Positions 1 to 11,225 of a stretch of 64,000 nucleotides of DNA are shown piece after piece. Location of the stretch: the NCBI GenBank assembly GCA_951799425.1, contig OX637394.1, positions 50,843,142-50,907,141 on the forward strand. The letters run 5' to 3'. The position numbers were made by a program, and so were the translations under genes. This DNA comes from Ilex aquifolium (lineage: Eukaryota; Streptophyta; Magnoliopsida; Aquifoliales; Aquifoliaceae). Numbering within the stretch: position 1 is the stretch's first letter; the number at the start of each line of letters is the position of its first letter. Below the pieces are notes generated by a model. That model ran no database searches and had not been told where the DNA came from. It saw nothing but the letters and a program-made list of their open reading frames with translations.

Positions 1-960
1 GGGAATGGAGAAGAGTTCACTTTCAGAAAGACATTTGGATTAGAGAGTCGTCTCTTGCTTTATCGTTTCCAAGATTATTTAGATTGTCAGGTTCTCATAA
101 TAGTCCAATGGCTAATTTGTTTTGTTCTTCTTCTTCGTCTTCTTTGGGTGGGTGGAATCTAAATTTCTTCCGTAATCTTAATGATCGGGATATCTTGGAG
201 TGTTCGTTACTTCTTTCCTTGTCGGATTTGGTCTCTCTGAATTCCTTGGCTAGTCATAGAAGAATTTGATCTCTTGATTCTTCCGGAAATTTTTCTTGTT
301 CTTATTTTGAATATTTGATTGATGATCCAAGTATTGTTACATTTGAGCCCCATTCATTAATTTGGAAGACAATAGTGTTTGTTAAAGTGCAAGTGCTTGC
401 TTGGATCATAGCTCATGATAAGGTGAAGGCCTAACACTTATATTTCTCAACATTGGTGTGTTTTGTGTAAGCAAAGTTGTGAAAGTATTGATCATTTGTT
501 CCTTCATTGCCCCCATTATCCCTTTCTTATGGCATAAACTTTTTGAAGGAGGCTGATTTAGAATGAGTCACACAACGTTATTGTGTTTCTTTTTTGGAGA
601 TTCTTTTTTATGGTTTTGGAAATGGTAAAAAAGCATTAACTTTATGGAAATGTGTAATATTGGCTATTTTAGGGTGGTTTGGAATGAGAGGAATCGTAGA
701 ATCTTTGGAGAAAATGAGTAGGATAAGGAATTGTTTTGGGATAGAGTGAAGTTTTTGGCATATTTATGGGTTGTGGTTTACCAATGATTTTCATGACACC
801 TCTCTATTAGCTCTCCAACACAATTGGAAAGTTGTTTGTAGTTCATAGCTTTTTCTTTTTTGTGTGTGTGATTTTTGCACTCTTTTGGTGGATTTTTTTA
901 TCTACTATTTATGTATTTTTATATATTTCAATAAAATGAAAGTTTTTGTTTCTTATCATA
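1..960 (+). mobile_element. LINE (L1-type) ORF2 3' remnant
   Basis: Decayed C-terminal part of a plant non-LTR retrotransposon ORF2, entering from the left edge. Broken frames read through a typical post-RT segment (FPRLFRLS near 68-100), a zinc-binding RVT motif (CVLCKQSCESIDHLFLHCP, about 460-515) and the terminal motif VVWNERNRRIFGENE (about 675-720). Several stops and frameshifts make it non-functional. It ends with the TTTCTTATCATA type of 3' end common in plant LINEs, followed by a GA repeat. The motif identification is firm; exact borders are not, because the 5' part lies outside the window. Confidence 0.75.
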
Positions 961-982
961 AGAGAGAGAGAGAGAGAGAGAA
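961..982. repeat. (GA)n microsatellite at LINE 3' end
   Basis: Eleven AG units directly after the LINE 3' end. It may derive from the LINE tail. Confidence 0.8.
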
Positions 983-1453
983 CTAATCGTTTGTAAGCAA
1001 AGTTGGCCTCCCATTTGGGTTGTAAGCAAAATTGGTCGAATTTTTTTTCTTTTGTTGAGACACATTTTTCTAGATCAAAAAGCTCTAAACGCTAAATCTC
1101 TCCATTTCTAGGGCCCAACCCAGTCGTGGTTTTTCGAATTTCAGAGACCCAAACAAATTAAACAATCGATACACCACAGTAAAGCCAACTCAAAGATAAA
1201 GATGGCTCAACATTTACAATCGAAGATCCTCAACGCCTCAACCGAACAAAAGCTCACCATAAAAAGAACACACCCAAAATCCCCAAAATCTACCCTAAAA
1301 CAATGATCAATACATATAATAGCCATATCCAGCAACCACATAAATTTCTCCGGACATATATAATATTCTTACAACCACGCAAACTATATTCCTCAAATCA
1401 CATAATATATGTACGGGAAGAGAAATCGAGAGAGAGAAAGGGTAAAGTCTTAC

Positions 1454-1633
1454 TATAATTTGTATCTTTTGGCAATCCTCCGATGAATATCTTCCTGAGA
1501 TTGTAAAAAAGATGAGATTACTATAAATTTAACCAAATATACAAAAACAAATATGAAAAAAGGGCATCGAAAAGTGGGGAGGAGAACCATACCCAGGACT
1601 CGCGCCATCGTCGCCCTTCCATTTCGATCCCAT
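1454..1633 (-). pseudogene. hnRNP-like RRM gene, 5' exons only
   Basis: Two short minus-strand exons give a recognisable start of a plant hnRNP-type RNA-binding protein. Exon 1 (1593-1633) encodes MGSKWKGDDGASP plus two bases and ends at GTATGG. Exon 2 (1454-1494) follows a TCTCAG acceptor and encodes GKIFIGGLPKDTNY, which contains the RNP2 motif (KIFIGGL) that opens an RRM; it ends at GTAAGA. The 41-nt exons join in phase. Plant hnRNP1-like genes begin in the same way. The next intron runs into the LINE remnant and no further RRM exon is visible, so the gene is probably truncated, although the rest could lie left of the window. The family call is by recognition; the exon structure is read directly. 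Confidence 0.6.
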
Positions 1634-1771
1634 TGCTAAGGCTGTTCTCTTCTTTTCGATCTCTGCACGAAAATGAGCACTTTGGAGAAAGACGACGAAT
1701 AGCTAGGTTAGAGAGGAATGAAACCAAGCTTGAGACTATTAGACAGAGGAATTGGTGGCGTAGGATCTGCA

Positions 1772-1780
1772 GAATATATA
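1772..1780 (-). promoter_or_regulatory. TATA-like box of hnRNP-like stump
   Basis: Minus-strand TATATATTC about 140 bp upstream of the ATG at 1633. The DNA between them looks like a 5' leader. The TIR element begins about 60 bp further upstream, so the old promoter has been separated from its distal region. Confidence 0.3.
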
Positions 1781-1838
1781 GATGGGATTTGTATACGGAA
1801 ATTACAAATTTAGCCCTAAACCAACCCCCAAACAAATT

Positions 1839-3298
1839 GGGTGTGTTTGGGTAATGGGGTGGGATATGGTAGGTTTTCTTTTTTTATATCCTAACCAATC
1901 CAAGTCAAACTCATTCATCCACTTTAAAACCCTAACTCAATATTATATCCAATCCTAACCTTTTTTTGGAAAATCAATGTAAAATTCAGTGGGCCCCATA
2001 GATTACACAAATAATTTTGTAATGTTTACCATTTTACCCATGACTCTATTCATTCAAATCATATCCTATGTTTGGACTGGTGGATTATCCTAATAAAATT
2101 ATACATTTTTCACATATACATAAAAACATATAAAAATTATATATGACTTAGACCCATTGTTTAATTTTTTTGTTTTATTTCAATAGATAGTATAATTATA
2201 TACTAATTACGATTTTTTAAGAAAAAATTAAATTTTTATTTTTAATTTTATTTCAATAAATGATACAATAGAATATGAATTTCGATTATAAAATTTAAAA
2301 TATTTGATATTTATTTTTTATTGGAGTATTTTTGGTCAAAGTATAATATTTTAAATTTAAGAGGTCTGAGTATTATATATCTACTACAAACTTCAGGAGT
2401 CTAAATGTAATTTATTAACGAATATATTTATTTTGAGGGGTTTAAGTGTTACGCGCGTATAAACTTGAGATAGTTTGTGTATAATATTTTAAATATTAAG
2501 GGGTCTAAATAATTAAGTGACAAATTTAAAAGGATCTAAGTGTAATTTTAAATCCTTTTTTATATCAAATATATCAAACCCAGCAGAACCATTCATCTAC
2601 CTTACCTATGGTTTGCAACTCCCCACATATACATCCCACCGCCACCATTAAACCCACCACCACCGCCATCTGAACTCACAACACTACCTAAATCCACCAG
2701 AACACCATCAAAGAAGTAAAAATCAAAACAACCAAACACTCCCCCAAATCTACCACAACTAGCAGCCCATACCCACCTAGTAAGAAAAATAAAAAACAGA
2801 TCCCACCCCACCCCTCTGTTTCACCAAAACACCAGCGTACCAACCCTCCCCTTCGTTGTCTGGTTGCCTCAAAGACTGACCATCGTCGTTAATAGACCCG
2901 TTCTGTCAACAACGCCTGAGCACTAGTTGGGGAGAGAGGGAGAGAGATAAGGGTCCACCTTCGTTGCCTGGTTTGTTGGGTGTGAAGCGGTGCTTGAAAT
3001 AGAGATGCGTGAGGAGAGATGATCAATAAGGTAGGGGCTTCACTTCAGAAGAAAGGGTAAAGTTGTCATTACATACCCATATCCTGTCGGCTGGGATTTA
3101 AACCCAGGGGGGAGGTAGGTTAATTTTAACCCATCTATAAGGGTTAAATTGCACTGTAGCGCCAGGTCAAGGTTTGACCCGGGATTTATATCCTGTCTCA
3201 CTTTTGTCTTCCCAAACAAAGGATTTGTGGACCCCACTGCATTGTTAACCCATCATTATTGGTGTTAACCCACCTTATCCTACTACCCAAACGCACCC
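1839..3298. mobile_element. TIR DNA transposon, non-autonomous, 1.46 kb
   Basis: The ends are inverted: GGGTGTGTTTGGG at 1839-1851 and CCCAAACGCACCC at 3286-3298 (12 of 13 match). Similarity continues inward less perfectly (GTAATGGGGTGGGATATGG against the inverted GTAGTAGGATAAGGTGGG). A 3-bp direct repeat ATT lies at 1836-1838 and 3299-3301, as expected for a PIF/Harbinger-like target duplication. No transposase is visible. A fragment of another element sits inside at about 2146-2552. Confidence 0.6.
2146..2552. mobile_element. Arm fragment of long-TIR MITE family, nested
   Basis: This stretch runs collinear with the right arm of the 1.0 kb MITE at 48169-49180. Shared blocks include AATTTAAAATATTTGATAT, TTTATTTCAATAAATGATAC and the GTGTTACGCGCGTA / GTGTTATGCGCGTA block. 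It has diverged and lacks clear ends, so it is an old partial copy inside the 1839-3298 element. Confidence 0.55.
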
Positions 3299-3301
3299 AT
3301 T

Positions 3302-5297
3302 GCACTCAATGTCCCTAAGGTCACCATTAGTAGCACTTTTGTCAGTCAAATTCAATTTTTTTCAATTTTATACCCAAATTTTATATATCGAACCAATATA
3401 ATCAATCCTTGACCCTACTAACGGTTCAAATTATTTGACCCAAAAATACGGCATTCATGTTATTTAAACACTCTCTATGCTCAAACCTCTTTGTACCTCA
3501 TTTAAACCATATTAGACATAGATCCAAAGGATATCCACGTTCCCTCCTCCCTTTTTTCTTATTTTTTTCTCTCACACACTAGCCACAAGGTGCGCACGTG
3601 CACGCGCACGCTATATTTTTATCTATTCTTCCAATTTTTCCTATTTTCATAAATTCTAACGGGACATAATTCAGCGTGCCAATTAGCAAAGGACATCTGA
3701 GCTTCTATGGGCCCGCCTCTACACAAGTTACTGCACAAAGCAATAAGAGTCTGATGGAGAGATTTGCTTGTCAAAGTTTCGGGATCGCTCAGGATCTAAA
3801 AGGGTGCCTCAGTCCCGGCGATGTCACTCTCCCCTTGCCATTATCAGATCCACAAAAACATTAGTCAAGTGAGCAAATATGATAGGAGACAAAGGATGCC
3901 ACCTACACCACCTTCATCATGTGGGGTTTAGCACAAATATCCATGAAAATTGACAAAAAGGGATGATCTTCATAATTGGGTGATGCCCCCATGGACACCA
4001 TTATTTAACGATTGACCCTGAATGACATCATCATTTTGAAGTTGACCTTGAATAGGATTATTATTCAATAATTGACCTCGATCGGATGTAGATTATCCTC
4101 AAGTCCATTAAATGTGCGGCACAAGGCTTCCTTACAATGAGATGGGAGGATTTTTCGGTGAGACAACCACTAACACAACGACCTCACCACCCATGTGGGC
4201 CAATGGAAGGGTTTCTCTCCAAAAAAGGTGTTGGTCTTGTCGACAACACACATTAGAACTAACTCACGTGAACATCCCTGATGGTACAATAGTCGAAAGA
4301 TTTAGACTCATGTATGCATGTACAATTGAACACAATACCCACTGTAGCACCTCGTATCTACTCTATCATTTTGAATTGACTTAAACATCGGATGGGATAT
4401 GCCAGAGGAACATCCGGCCCTATTCCTAACTTGCTTTTGGTTTGTAGTACAAAACACAAGGTGTCACTATCTCATTGGTTGTCGGAGTTTAGCCCATGCA
4501 AATTCCAAGCCCAATTCTATCTCTTTCGACTTTCTGTATATATCTCTAAGCAGGCTATTCATTCTATCTCTACATTTCTTTTTACACTCAAAATACTCTA
4601 AGCCTAGTTCTCTCTCTTTTTGTACCCTTCTATGTCACTTTCTGCACATAAAACTCAATCACACTCACAAAACACACATTATTCCACTCTTCAAATCTCT
4701 CTTTTTTTGTACACAAAAAACTGAAGATACCAACTACGGGTGTGGTGGTCGACTTGCTAGGGTAAAGGAGAAAAACAAAGGAATTACCCGGTATTTTAAA
4801 AGATAGAATTTGACGTGAATGGTTATAGAAAGACTAAGACATGAAAATGAGATAGGAATGGATGAGGATCGGAATTTCAGGAGTGAAAGAATTGGAGAAG
4901 GGAGTGGTGCCACCATACATATACCTACTCACTTACAAAAAAGGGGTTATTGTTGTTACTCAAATGATAACGTTAGATGATTTAGCCACAATTGAGGTTT
5001 ATTCAAATAGATAAGCATCTAATTACCAATTTAAAGACATCGCATAGCTAATTTAAGCCTCTTTTTTGGTTTAGTTTGGAATCTAGACCTTGATGCCAAG
5101 AACTCATACATATAAGCATGAGTTCCATACAAAATTGTCTCTTCCAGGATGAGCAAAAACCAAATGAACGAGCTGAACAAAGATAAAAAGTCTCAATATT
5201 TTATGGTAATCTTAAAATGTTTGAGTTTATAGGTCTATTAAGATGATTATTAAAGACAATTTGTCACAACGTATGTATTGAAGGGAGCTTTCGCATA
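3302..5297. other. Intergenic, no gene recognised
   Basis: AT-rich DNA with short open frames that show no family signature (for example 4112-4384). A GACCTTGA-type phrase recurs around 4015-4080. I see no RNA gene or complete transposon. Confidence 0.5.
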
Positions 5298-5302
5298 CAC
5301 TA

Positions 5303-7619
5303 TGTCACACCCCCACCCCGGATCACATAGAGTGGGCAGCGGACCGGCCACCAAGGCCTTAACCAACCATCCCTATGCATAATAAATGCAAAATACAGCG
5401 GAAGACAAATAATAAAGTGATTCATTCCACCGATCTAATGAATACCAGAGGAATAAACTAACATCACTGACATTATTATTAAACCCATATAAAACAATAA
5501 TTAATCCATAAGGTTCGCTACTCTAAGCACAAGCCACATTGTTCACAAAACAATTGAATATTTGTCTCAAAACTATAAAAGACATTTATTCCTAAAGACC
5601 TATGATAAAATAAATCTTCTATTCTTCTAATCCCTTATCTATCCGAGGACTTACTCCTCCCCTTGATCCTCACCTGAAAAATGTTAAATATTTGAGTGAG
5701 CACAAAGCCCCGTGAATAGCAACCACCTCTAATGAGGTGTGAAAATAAATCTCACAATTTATATACAAAAATAAACTTTGATACATACATAAGTACAACA
5801 AATTGTACCACAATCATTCCCACATAATCATGTAAACAAAATGATCTCATGATCACAAATAACTTTATAAATGAAAAGACATTTATAACCCAAAACACTC
5901 ACACACAAATTCAGTCTCAAATACATTTGTCAAATCATGTTTGTTACCACTAGCCTGGTAACTGGCCCCGTCTCTTGTCATCACTAGCCTGATGACTGGC
6001 CCCGTCTCTTGTTACCACTAGCCTGGTAACTGGCCCCTATGTGCACATCCCTATACCGACCACGCCGGTATATAATCTTGTTACCATTTAGACCTGGTAA
6101 CCCAGTCCCCGTCTCGTAAATATGATTTTCACACACACCAAAATTGTAGTTTTAGTCTCAACGCACACAAAATTTTCCTTTCATCACCAAAGCAATGATA
6201 TAAAATCATTCCACAAATTTCCCAAAATTCACATGTATAGCAGTTCACATTTGCAAAACATTTAATTGCAATCCCAAATATCAACACATATATCATATAT
6301 ATGAAAATTTCACACGCACGCACCCACACATTTAATATAGAAAATTCTCCCAAAAGAAGTAGTAAACTACTCACCTTGATTTCCAAAATCCAATTCAAAG
6401 CACTCTTTCTCAATCTCAATGCAATCACCACCTAATCCAAAATAACAGATAACAATCAAGCTCTATTCCTAATTTCGTCGTTTCGCGATTTTATATTTAA
6501 TTTTTATACCTCCTACCCCTTGATATATACTTAGTATATCTTTTACATATAAATATCTTTTCCAATATGAGGTAATAGGGTGTAGAAGCATTCTGGGCTG
6601 TTTAGAAAAAAGTTTCTAAAGTTTTGGGGTCAAATCATAATTTTTGAAACTTTTGGGTTCAAAGTGTAATTTCCTTAAAAACGAATTTTTCTATTTTCGA
6701 GGCTGCCACAAACTTTCCAGAATAGTGCTTAAGGTTATAGAGACCCATTTTTCAATAATATAACCTCAATTTGACTTATTAGAGTAACTGTTGATTATTT
6801 AAATACTTAATCGAAACTTATAGGGGTCGTTTCAAAATTTCATAAGTTTTTCAAGACTCGGGGACTGGTTTGAAATGATCATATTTGTTTCAAATATATT
6901 GAGTCAGTTCTATAAATTACCAAGTTCCATGGTAGTCAAAAATTGAGTTTATAAAAGTATAGGGATCAAAATACAACTACTTAAAACTAAGGGGAGCTTT
7001 CTGTAATTCTAAAGAATTCCATCTTCTTCACCAACGTAAGTTGCAGGTTCTGCAACTTTTCTTCGTCTTCCCTTTTTGTTTTTTTTTTTGCTTTGTAAGA
7101 CATTAAATAAATTCTTTAAAGACCTCAAAACAATAAATCTATACTAAGTCTCAAAACACTTAAATTAACAACTTCCAATAAAACTCATTTATACATTCAT
7201 CACTATTCTTCACCATGAACATATATATATATATATAAATGTATTCCTTATCACTATTTATGATAATCTTAATACTATGTAATTGAATAGAATACAAAAC
7301 TCATAAACTAAATGATGGATTCATACCTTCAATAGATCCAAATCCCTTCTTCTTCTTCTTTTTTTCTTTCTTCTTTCTTCTTTCTTTATTCCTTCTTTCT
7401 ATCTCTGTGTTTAGCGGCAGAATCCTTCTTTCCCTTTTTCTTTTTGTTTTGCCCTATTTTGACTGCCTACAATGTATATATACAAAATAAAAAAAAAAAC
7501 CCTACAATAACCCTACAATTCCTCATTCTTTAATTACACTAACATCCCTTTTCAAAAATAATATCACAAATTGACCTAAACTAAGTTAGGTATATATTTC
7601 AAAATTTTGGGGTTTTACA
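5303..7619 (-). mobile_element. Solo LTR, Ty3/gypsy (Tekay/Del-like)
   Basis: A 2.3 kb block starts TGTCACACCCCC and ends GGGGTTTTACA. Read on the minus strand it has the TGTAAAACCCC...GGGTGTGACA layout of large chromovirus LTRs. It is flanked by CACTA (5298-5302) and TACTA (7620-7624), a 5-bp duplication with one mismatch. No gag or pol is attached, so it is most simply a solo LTR. It contains three copies of a 34-bp repeat and a TC-rich tract near 7350. It lies next to the 3' part of the LINE relic. Confidence 0.6.
5941..6042. repeat. 3 x 34-bp tandem repeat in solo LTR
   Basis: Three units starting at 5941, 5975 and 6009, each TTGTYAYCACTAGCCTGRTR followed by ACTGGCCCC. Each unit contains a small inverted repeat (GTTACC...GGTAAC; GTCATC...GATGAC in the middle unit, with compensating changes), so each could form a hairpin. 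Confidence 0.85.
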
Positions 7620-7624
7620 TACTA

Positions 7625-7870
7625 CCATATGTATTATTGGATCATTTTTATTTCCCTGAAGGATTCTGGCTGTTCGTAAGACAAAGAGTCCGTGAGTGCT
7701 ATCGAGTCAGATTCTATGATCACAACGTGATATTCTTCCTCAATTGCCAAACTACAAGCCCTCTTTACCACCCAGGCTTCTGAAGCTAGGGGAAACAACA
7801 TATATGGAGCCATATGCCCCTGTTAATATCCTACCCATGTGGTCCCATGGCTACAACTATGATTAGCCCT
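7625..7870 (-). pseudogene. LINE ORF2 RNase H segment
   Basis: Minus-strand translation gives an RNase H-like stretch with APYMLFPLASEAWVVKRACS and VVIIESDSIALTDSL, matching the RNase H domain that ends many plant LINE ORF2 proteins. It is the last part of the LINE relic that starts near 12790, and is separated from the preceding segment by an insertion (about 7871-8460). It includes a stop and is non-functional. Confidence 0.6.
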
Positions 7871-8460
7871 AAAATATGCGTAATCATCCTCATTAATCTT
7901 GGGTTAATTGCATTAGATTGAAATTAAATGTGTTTGAATGATGAAGTTTCAGGCCTTATCTCTATTTTATAGTGTTTGTTTGTTTTATAGGTAAATATAT
8001 CAAAAGGACTGTGTTTTAGGTGCAAGTATGCAAAGAAGAGATAGTTTGGATTTTTTGGAGTGAAGAATAAACTTGGACATGAAAGTAGAGGCGTACAGAC
8101 GTGGTTAAGATCGTCCGGACAGAGCAAAGCTTTTGATTATTGAAGAAAAATGAGAAGGAACAAAAGATTTTTCAGAGAGTTTGGTGCGCTCGGACAGAAG
8201 AAATGTGCGTCCGAACGCGACTGACGAAGAATTGCAGATAATTCACTTGCGTCCGGACGTGCATTCCATGTGTCCGGATGGGATTCTTCATTAGCCTGTC
8301 GACTGCTCTTTCACTTGTATTAGGTTTATATTTGCCTAACTCTAATATGGGGTAGTCTTCACTTCCCAACCTCTTCTTCCAGTCTTCTTGTTTTCTTGCT
8401 TATGGATTGCTAAAAATTGTAACAAATTATTTAACGACAACATGCACTTGAGTGATTAAT
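7871..8460. mobile_element. Unclassified insertion in LINE relic
   Basis: This DNA separates two halves of the LINE RNase H domain. ATTAATCTT occurs at both edges (about 7894 and 8456), as a 9-bp target duplication would. The right edge also carries a second copy of AAAATTGTAACAAATT. The inside has several CGTCCGGACG-type palindromes (8190-8290), a feature of some LTRs. The class is unknown. Confidence 0.35.
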
Positions 8461-8494
8461 CTTAAAATTGTAACAAATTGCATACGCACCTCTC

Positions 8495-9490
8495 TTCGAT
8501 TTTGTTAAGAATGCACCATCACATTTGATTTTTACCCAACCTCTTGGCGGAGCTTTCCATTTTTCCACAAGAAGGGTCCTAGGTTATTGGGGAGTCCTAT
8601 TGTTTTGTAGTTCTTGTAATTGTTCAACCGCCCCTAAGGCTTTGTCAATAACATTTCTGCAGTTGAGTTGGCGCTAGCAGAAGTTCCACTCGTTCCTCGC
8701 CTTCCAAATAAACCATAGTAAATAGGAAATTTTTGGACTATCTTCAAGCTCTCCATTTAGATGGTCCATTAACCATGTTTCAACTCTTAACACATCAGCT
8801 TTATCAATCGCACTTTCCATAGGGGACTACTGCCACACTTGATCCATCCACGAGCAAAGAAGGAACAAGTGTTCAATAGTTTCTTCAGCTTCTCCACAAA
8901 TAGGGCATATAGGGGACTGGATAATCTTCTTTTTCCCACAAATTTTCTCTAGTAGCTAAGGCTCCACTTGCAACTTTCCATATGAAGGTTTGGATCTTTG
9001 GTGGGACTTTCAAAGACCATATTCTCTTCCATACACCATTAGGGGGGAGTATGAGGAAGAAACTTTTTGGAAGTTCTAGTTTGAGGCTTGGAGTTGGACC
9101 TGTAGTTGGTATCCACTATATACAGAGTACCTCCCATTAATTGTATGTGGCCATCTCACTCAATCTTCTTGAGGGATGTTGTTAAGTGGAATAGACAAAG
9201 CGTTAGGCACTACTTCTAGGGGTAGGATGTTCCTAATTAGTGTTGCATTCCATATTCCTTGAAGGAAACTGAATGAGATATTTGACTAGATTGACATTGT
9301 TGTGTTGTTTATTACTCAAATTTTCAAAAACCTGGGATCCATGGGTTTTTTCCACCAGTTTATGCTTCTGCCATCTCCCCTTGCCATATGCAACCCTCTA
9401 CCAATAAGTTCCTATCCTCCAATAGGTTTCTCCAAATCCAGGAGCTTGAGGCCTTTAGTTTAGCTAACCAAAGACTAGTCTCTAGGAAAT
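8495..9490 (-). pseudogene. LINE ORF2 segment: post-RT, zinc-binding, RNase H start
   Basis: Read on the minus strand from 9490 down: NFLETSLWLAKLKASSSWIW (end of the RT connection region), GDGRSINWW, then a zinc-binding RVT motif (CPICGEAEETIEHLFLLC, about 8910-8870) and the start of RNase H (WKAPPRGWVKIKCDGAF, about 8570-8520). Frames are broken by indels. The order matches L1-type plant LINE ORF2. The segment continues the frame of 12430-12790, from which it is split by the solo LTR at 9491-12429. Confidence 0.7.
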
Positions 9491-9945
9491 TGTGAGATCC
9501 GAACATGCATAACATTGCATTTCATAAATATGGTGGGTCAAAGTGTAATTTGTTAATATTCATGTGGGTTAAAATTGTGAAAATTAACCTTGAGTAGTTA
9601 GATGTGTTTCTAATTAAAGAATTCTATTATTGAATTACAATGAGATAGATAGTATGGATGAAATTTTGTTAACGTGTCGGGACATTTGGGTGTTGAATAT
9701 TAGAATAAGTGAAATAAAATGGAAGGTTAGCATTATTAGGGGGGCTTTAGTGTAATTATAAGATTGGATGAGTCATTAAGAGGACATTTGTTCCTTTTGG
9801 CTATTTTCCTTAGATGGTATATATATATACTAGTTAGTACCTGTGCCTGAAGACACAGAATAATAAAAAATGATAAATAATAAATATATTTGTATTCATA
9901 TCTAAAATTAAATCACAAACATAGATGAGAGATAAATGAATTTAA

Positions 9946-10190
9946 GCCTCGTGGTGGTGGTGTTGGCGCTGGTGGCACTGGTGGTGGTGGTGACGACGAC
10001 GACGGCGGCAGTGGTGGTGGTGGGGGCGGCGGCGACAATGGTGGTGACGGAGGTGGTGGTGGTGGCAGCGACGTCGACAGTGGTAGTGGTGGTGGTGGCA
10101 GCGGTGGTGGTGGTAACGATGGTGGTGGTGGTGGGGGTGGTGGCGGTGGCGGGGGTGTCAGTGGTGGTGGTGGTAGAGGTAGTGGTGAGA
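9946..10190. repeat. (GGT)n-rich minisatellite
   Basis: About 245 bp of imperfect GTG/GCG/GAC triplets. It is open in several frames only because of its composition (poly-Val/Ala/Gly or poly-Pro/Ser) and is not a credible gene. Confidence 0.85.
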
Positions 10191-10436
10191 CGGTTTCAAA
10201 CACTATTTTTTTTTTTTTTAAAGTACTTATGAGAAATAATTTCTAGAAGTATTTTTAAAAAGTCACTCCAAACACACCCTTAAGGCCTATTTTTCCTATT
10301 AAATTTAGGGGTTAATATTAGCTGTTAGATTAACTTTAAAGTCAAATTTAAAGCGATCTGAACCGCGAAAAGCAAAAGTCATTTTGTTTATCTTTTGAAA
10401 TTTGAATTGTAAGCTACTTTATTATATAAATATTAT

Positions 10437-10545
10437 ATGTGTGTGTGTGTGTGTGTGTGAGAGTGGGTGGGTATGATACAGTTGTTGGGAGTGAGGGAGA
10501 GGGGAAAAAAATAAGGAGAAAGAGGGGAGAGAGAGAGAGAGTGAA
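10437..10545. repeat. (GT)n then GA-rich microsatellite
   Basis: A GT run at 10438-10459 is followed by a GGGAG/GAGAGA-rich stretch to about 10545. It lies inside the solo LTR, possibly in its leader region. Confidence 0.8.
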
Positions 10546-10974
10546 GGCCAAAGAAATTCAACAAAAGAAAGGAAAAGGAGAGAAAATAGAAAGAAATTCA
10601 GAAGTTTGGAGAGGGAGAGGAAGTAGTTCTCTGGTGAAGGTTTTCGGTTCGGAATCGACGAAGAATGGAACCCTTTTACTTGGGTTTCTTTAATTCGGAA
10701 CACGATTTGTTGAAGAATTGGAAGAGAGTAACTCTTCTTGATAAGAAATTCTGTTAATAATAATTTGTGTTTGGTTATTTAAAAGCATAGGAAAAAAAGT
10801 TGGGTTTTGGGTTATGAGGAATGATTTGGGTTTTAGTTTTGATTTTGATATATGAAATTTGATGTGGGTATGCTATTAGTATAGATTTTCATAGGAAAAT
10901 ATGATTATGTTTGATAGTGGGTGTTTAGGAATTGTGGGGTTGAAAGAAAAGGAAGGAGATGGAACTAAAATAGT

Positions 10975-11225
10975 TTCTGGCAGACTTCTACCTGTAGAAA
11001 GTGAAAACCTACCGATAGGACGATGTTCTATTAAGACTTCTACTAGTAGGAATGAGTGACCCACCGATAAAATAACATTTTGTGAGGTGTTCTACCGGTA
11101 GGGAGTGAATACCTACCGATAGGATGCGGTTCTGTCAAACTTCTAATGGTAGGAAGTGGTGACCTATCGGTAGAACAATGTTCTGTGAGGTGTTCTACCG
11201 GTAGAACTTCTACTGATCTACCAGA
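10975..11225. repeat. About 60-bp imperfect tandem repeats, CTACCGGTAG type
   Basis: Four to five degenerate units built of TTCTACCGGTAG, a GAGTG spacer, ACCTACCGATAGG and a GTTCTGT block. The core is palindromic. They lie inside the 9491-12429 LTR. Confidence 0.7.

Noticed and set aside
4112..4384. 90-codon open frame
   Set aside because: No motif, no splice or promoter context, ordinary intergenic composition.
9913..10232. Long frames in the GGT repeat (poly-Pro on minus, poly-Val/Ala on plus)
   Set aside because: Open only because of triplet-repeat composition.
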